From Acidobacteriaceae bacterium (lineage in GTDB: Bacteria; Acidobacteriota; Terriglobia; Terriglobales; Acidobacteriaceae): DNA of 5,802 nt. Where the stretch lies: assembly GCA_003135495.1 (NCBI GenBank), contig PLBX01000468.1, positions 9,963 to 15,764 on the forward strand, in the 5' to 3' direction. The notes below the pieces were generated by a model that saw only the letters and a list, made by a program, of their open reading frames with translations, was not told the DNA's origin and did no database searches. Position numbers and translations under genes: made by a program. How positions within the stretch are numbered: the first letter of the stretch is position 1; every line of letters begins with the position of its first letter. Of the stretch, positions 3,539 to 5,802 are shown piece by piece.

Positions 3539-5802
3539 ATGGACCCTGTTTCGCTATTCGGGAATTCGGTTGGCGTTCTCGCTGTCCCATGGCTGACGGC
3601 GCGAGAGACTGCCGCACTGATCATACTGGGCGTGAGCCTGGTATTATTCCGCGTCTTTCGCGAGCGCTGCCTCTTGGCGTGGGGCGCTGGATGGCTGGCG
3701 TATTGTGCTTTCCTGTTTACGCTTGGCTGGGGAAATGCCCACGCTGCTTCAAAGCCGCTACTGGCGTTCGTCCATGCTGACTTTGTCCTGGCAATCGGCC
3801 TCTTTGCGACCGCCGCCCTGTTGTCCGCCCAGTCCCGCCGGGTCCTGACCACAACCATTGCCGTTTTGTGGGTGCTACTTGTTTGCGCCGCCATGCGCCC
3901 GTTGTATTTTCCGGACGCGAAAGCTCTTGGGCTTGGCTTGGAAATAGCCTGCCGTCTGGTGGCCTTCGTCGGCTTCGTTGAACTCGTGCGCTACCGCTTC
4001 GGGCGCATTGGCATTGGCCCTTTCCTCTTTGGCGCCGGCGTGCTAAGTCTGAATCTAACCTGGCTCCCGTACACGAACCATATCCCGAGCGAAGGTTACT
4101 TGCTGGCCGAAGTGCTTTTCGGCGCGAGTATCTTGCTCGTAGTTCTGGACGAAGCGCGCGCCCGCATGCGCCGTCTCGCCGTGCTGAATGAGTTAACCGT
4201 TACCATCGCGCGCGCCCAGAATCAAGGGCCCCTGATGCAAACCGCTCTCGAGAAATTGAAAGGCATAGCCGGAGCCAAAGGCGCTTGGTTCCAGTTGATG
4301 GAAGGCGATCGCCTCGTCCCTACCCAGCAGTCAGGCCTCTCAGCCGAATTTCTGCGAATCGCCAGTCAGCCCGCACCCGATGAAATACAGGCGCGTGTGC
4401 TCCAGGAAAATCGGGGATCGGTTATAAAAATTGCCGAGCGACCGGAGGCCGAGCGCGATCATCTCCGGAAACAAGGCATTAGTTCCGTGCTCTTGCTCCC
4501 AGTCCTCGGCAAAAAAGCAGTAATAGGAATGATGTCTTTTGGTTGCCCCGGCAGTCGCCGCCATACTCGCGAAGAGATTGAATTCCTTGAAACCGCAGTT
4601 CAGACCCTGGGCATTGCAGTCGAGAATCTGCGCCTCCTCGAGCAGGTGCTTCGCTCGCAGCGCCAGTGGATGAATACTTTCGATTCCATCCAGGATTTGA
4701 TTCTCGCCCACGATACCGACTTTCGAATTCTCAAGACCAATCAAGCTCTGCTGCAGCGTCTCGAAAAAGCTCCTGCCGATGTGTTAGGCAGCCTATGCGA
4801 AGACGTCCTGCCCCAAATCAATCCTTGGACCGGTTGCCCATATTGTGAGCGCGGGAACGGCCTTACCGAAGGTACAGATCCTTGTTTCGGCGGCCAGTCA
4901 GTCGTGTCAACCTCATCCTACGCCGAGCAGGGAAGTCAGCAAAAAGGCACGATCCACGTCGTCCACGATACGACCGCCCGCCAACTCGCGGAAGAAAAAT
5001 ACCGCATGCTCTTCGATCAGGCGCAGGAAGGCGTATTTGTCGCCACCCCCGACGGCGAATTGATCGACTGCAATGACGCTTTCGTTACCATGCTCGGCTA
5101 TGGCAGCCGCGACGAACTGATGGCCCTCGATATGGGCAGCGTTCTCTTCGCCGTGACCGAAGAGCGCGAAGCCTTCCTCAAGGAAATTGAAGCGCACAAT
5201 TACGTTCGCAACTTTGAAATCACCGTTCGCCGCAAGGATGGCACCCTGCTGGCCGTCGCGCAAAGCTGCTTTGCCACCCGCAACAGCAGCGGACACATCG
5301 AGCGCTATCAGGGCTTCGTTCTGGATATCACTGAGAAAAAGCGCTCCGAAGATGAAATGCGTCGCCGCAATCGCGAACTGAATGCACTCAACGCGATGGC
5401 GGTAATCGCGACTCAGTCTTTCGATCTCGATGAAATTTTGAACCTCACCGTTCGCCAGGTGATCTCGCTCTTTGGCGCCGAGACCGGCACCGTCTACCTC
5501 GCCGCCGAGCCCGAAGGCACCTACCGCCGCCGAGCCGGCTGGGGGCCGCGCAGCGAGGCCCGCATGCGTATGTCTGAAGCCTTCTTTCCTGATGGTTTAG
5601 GCGATCTCGTGATGCGCTCCCGAGCCGAAGTCGTCACTCAGGATTTCCTGCCTCACCTGCCCCAGGCAGTCGTTGAATTCATCTGCGCTGATCGTTTGCC
5701 CTACTGGATCTGGGTCGTCCTTTGGGGGAAGGACAAGCCCATTGGCATCATGGGTATCGCCAGCAAGGAAAACCGGCATTACTCCAGCAACGACGAAAAT
5801 CT
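3539..5802 (+). CDS. large membrane sensor protein, 7TM-GAF-PAS(Cys4)-PAS-GAF, 3'-truncated (probable histidine kinase)
   Basis: The frame is open from ATG 3539 to the window end (754 residues visible, no stop). An in-frame TGA at 3509-3511 and no other start codon between make ATG 3539 the best choice; only a weak GAAG precedes it. Residues about 24-204 hold roughly seven hydrophobic helices (near 24-40, 44-64, 74-97, 102-120, 128-150, 158-176, 186-204). A charged helical linker leads to GAF1 (about 220-365). PAS1 (about 376-480) carries four cysteines spaced Cx12Cx2Cx12C (C420, C433, C436, C449; 'GCPYCERGN' and 'DPCFGG'). PAS2 (about 485-600) is a typical S-box ('LFDQAQEGVFVATPDGELIDCNDAFVTMLGY', ending 'GFVLDITEKKR'). 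A coiled coil (about 600-622) joins GAF2 (about 626 to the edge). In Acidobacteriota such arrays usually end in a HisKA/HATPase kinase, sometimes with receiver domains; that part is not visible here. The divergent HD-GYP regulator is a plausible target. Confidence 0.92.
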   Translation, partial: MDPVSLFGNSVGVLAVPWLTARETAALIILGVSLVLFRVFRERCLLAWGAGWLAYCAFLFTLGWGNAHAASKPLLAFVHADFVLAIGLFATAALLSAQSRRVLTTTIAVLWVLLVCAAMRPLYFPDAKALGLGLEIACRLVAFVGFVELVRYRFGRIGIGPFLFGAGVLSLNLTWLPYTNHIPSEGYLLAEVLFGASILLVVLDEARARMRRLAVLNELTVTIARAQNQGPLMQTALEKLKGIAGAKGAWFQLMEGDRLVPTQQSGLSAEFLRIASQPAPDEIQARVLQENRGSVIKIAERPEAERDHLRKQGISSVLLLPVLGKKAVIGMMSFGCPGSRRHTREEIEFLETAVQTLGIAVENLRLLEQVLRSQRQWMNTFDSIQDLILAHDTDFRILKTNQALLQRLEKAPADVLGSLCEDVLPQINPWTGCPYCERGNGLTEGTDPCFGGQSVVSTSSYAEQGSQQKGTIHVVHDTTARQLAEEKYRMLFDQAQEGVFVATPDGELIDCNDAFVTMLGYGSRDELMALDMGSVLFAVTEEREAFLKEIEAHNYVRNFEITVRRKDGTLLAVAQSCFATRNSSGHIERYQGFVLDITEKKRSEDEMRRRNRELNALNAMAVIATQSFDLDEILNLTVRQVISLFGAETGTVYLAAEPEGTYRRRAGWGPRSEARMRMSEAFFPDGLGDLVMRSRAEVVTQDFLPHLPQAVVEFICADRLPYWIWVVLWGKDKPIGIMGIASKENRHYSSNDEN
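4796..4885 (+). other. codons for the Cx12Cx2Cx12C cluster in the first PAS domain of the sensor
   Basis: Cys codons lie at 4796 (C420), 4835 (C433), 4844 (C436) and 4883 (C449). The spacing is symmetric around the CPYC pair. Many sensor PAS domains carry a related pattern (a Cys in a 'GKxC' turn followed by a 'CPxC' pair), of mostly uncharacterised role. Metal binding (Zn or Fe-S) or a thiol redox switch are both compatible with the pattern. Confidence 0.6.

Noticed and set aside
3469..3894. 141-codon minus-strand frame and a 101-codon plus-strand frame (3475-3780) over the sensor N-terminus
   Set aside because: Both overlap the membrane-helix region of the sensor, whose frame continues unbroken into GAF and PAS domains. 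Neither alternative product resembles a protein family.
4340..5296. Minus-strand frames of 134 and 127 codons (4340-4744, 4913-5296) inside the sensor gene
   Set aside because: They are antisense to clear GAF and PAS coding sequence and show no independent start signal or domain.

Overview
The window reads as soil-type Acidobacteriota (Terriglobia-like, in the manner of Koribacter or Acidobacteriaceae). This rests on moderately high GC, compact genes with few strong Shine-Dalgarno sites, and protein styles I associate with that phylum: a NamZ/DUF1343 protein, a short Cys-rich orphan protein, a secreted glycine-zipper protein with 'IPAGT' motifs, a REC-HD-GYP regulator, and a large membrane PAS/GAF sensor. 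The taxonomic call comes from recognition, not from a database search.

Layout: (1) 1-954 (+) is the C-terminal part of a NamZ-type exo-beta-N-acetylmuramidase whose start lies before the window. (2) 1097-1369 (+) is a 90-residue protein with a likely Cys4 metal site and unknown function. (3) 1538-2263 (+) is an exported protein with two IPAGT motifs and a glycine-zipper segment. (4) 2299-3378 (-) is a response regulator with a C-terminal HD-GYP c-di-GMP phosphodiesterase domain; it converges on gene 3 across a 35-bp gap filled with short degenerate repeats. (5) 3539-5802 (+), running off the right edge, is a large sensor with about seven membrane helices, then GAF, Cys-rich PAS, second PAS and second GAF. 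A kinase core is expected beyond the edge but is not visible. No gene-free stretch exceeds 300 bases; the longest are about 140-170 bp.

How they may work together: the divergent sensor and HD-GYP regulator share a 160-bp upstream region and could form one signalling unit, in which the sensor relays a membrane or redox/metal signal to the regulator and so lowers c-di-GMP. The three left-hand genes look like separate units (cell-wall recycling, an orphan small protein, an envelope protein); I see no operon linking them to the signalling pair. I see no mobile element, CRISPR array or RNA gene. The most interesting material is the Cys-rich PAS domain, the orphan Cys4 protein, and short tandem repeats that sit at the 3' ends of two adjacent genes.
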